Source: a virus. Taken from it: a DNA stretch of 46,839 nucleotides. The DNA lies in IMG/VR virus record IMGVR_UViG_3300048818_000120, positions 1 to 46,839 of that record; one strand, given 5' to 3'. The notes beneath the pieces were generated by a model, which was given only the letters and a program-made list of their open reading frames with translations, did no database searches and was not told where the DNA came from. Shown here in pieces: positions 46,599 through 46,839 of this stretch (positions are counted from its first letter, which is position 1; every line of letters begins with the position of its first letter). The position numbers were made by a program, and so were the translations under genes.

Positions 46599-46839
46599 GG
46601 GGAGCCTCCGGTTGCAGATAACGAGTGAATATCTCTTTCTGTTTTTCCCTGGCAGCAGCCCCGGCAGCATCCCAGGCAGCATCCCAGGCAGCATCCCAGG
46701 AAGCATCCCTGGCAGCAGCCCAGGCAGCATCCCAGGCAGCATCCCAGGCAGCATCCCAGGAAGCATCCCTGGCAGCCCCGGCAGCATCCCAGGCAGCATC
46801 CCAGGCAGCATCCCAGGAAGCATCCCTGGCAGCAGCCCT
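46591..46839 (-). CDS. Ala/Trp-repeat protein, copy 3, C-terminal part
   Basis: 83 codons in frame to the right edge, ending in KQKEIFTRYLQPEAPHD and TGA at 46593-46591. The tail here is mostly AAWD-type units. It joins the N-terminal part at 2-394 when the ends overlap by CCCT, giving a 212-residue protein. Confidence 0.82.
   Translation of the reverse strand, partial: RAAARDASWDAAWDAAWDAAGAARDASWDAAWDAAWDAAWAAARDASWDAAWDAAWDAAGAAAREKQKEIFTRYLQPEAPHD
46649..46839. repeat. Repeat array encoding the tail of copy 3
   Basis: About 190 nt of near-periodic units. Blocks such as 46664-46711 and 46724-46771 are almost the same. The window ends inside it. Confidence 0.9.

Noticed and set aside
1-46839. 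CRISPR array in the repetitive right end
   Set aside because: Repeat units are about 9-12 bp without unique spacers of constant length, and they encode protein.

Overview
The window reads as an essentially complete, circularly closing genome of a tailed, podovirus-like bacteriophage of about 46.8 kb. The evidence is a near-gapless set of phage genes: Sf6-type small terminase, large terminase, a large portal, scaffold, major capsid protein, a 1280-residue tail hub-like protein, three ejection-protein-like ORFs, a beta-helix tailspike, a tail fibre, holin, GH24 lysozyme, ERF recombinase and many small genes chained by ATGA, TAATG or GTGA overlaps. No tape measure, sheath or tail-tube gene was seen, so a short tail is inferred. 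The host is a bacterium that uses Shine-Dalgarno starts and sigma70-like promoters. The secreted-protein style (signal peptides ending in AQ or GQ) would fit a soil group such as Acidobacteriota, but that is a weak inference. No integrase, DNA polymerase or intact tRNA gene was recognised.

Layout. (1) 1-3093, minus strand: small unknown genes in an operon that runs leftward off the window and continues from the right end. (2) 3094-3500: divergent control region with DnaA-box-like sites, a 16-bp palindrome and repeated promoter-like elements. (3) 3501-33852, plus strand: a HicB-like gene, packaging genes (3950-6669), small virion genes, a signal-peptide virion protein (8017-9753), portal (10393-12861), scaffold, a cold-shock protein, capsid (14575-15840), connectors, the tail hub (18506-22348), FN3-like and GNAT-like proteins, internal virion proteins (23272-26921), tailspike and fibre (26918-30924), then lysis genes (31616-33852). 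(4) 33711-36214, minus strand: a Gp37/Gp68-family protein, a zinc-ribbon/HTH regulator, a lone ClpX-type zinc finger and a small HTH protein that is probably read from a leaderless transcript. (5) 36311-43140, plus strand: early replication and recombination operon with ERF, a coiled-coil protein, KTSC, a lone DnaB N-terminal domain, VVA0879 family, HNH and DUF1064 proteins. (6) 43179-46839: a small minus-strand gene, an approximately 400-nt region that folds on the minus strand and has its own promoter, small membrane proteins, and three tandem copies of a gene with an Ala/Trp/Asp/Arg repeat tail.

The two ends of the window both lie inside the third repeat gene. Its N-terminal part is at 2-394 (minus) and its C-terminal part at 46591-46839 (minus). 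Joining the ends with a 4-nt overlap (CCCT) restores one open frame of 212 residues and reproduces the repeat order seen in copy 2, so the window boundary is most likely an arbitrary cut in a circular or circularly permuted map.

The genes suggest a phage that depends on host replication machinery (DnaA-like boxes, a DnaB-like domain without the ATPase, ERF annealing) and carries a lambda-like divergent regulator switch but no visible integrase. The least explained parts are the structured RNA candidate at 43365-43757, the triplicated repeat genes, and the cold-shock protein placed next to a structured capsid-gene leader.
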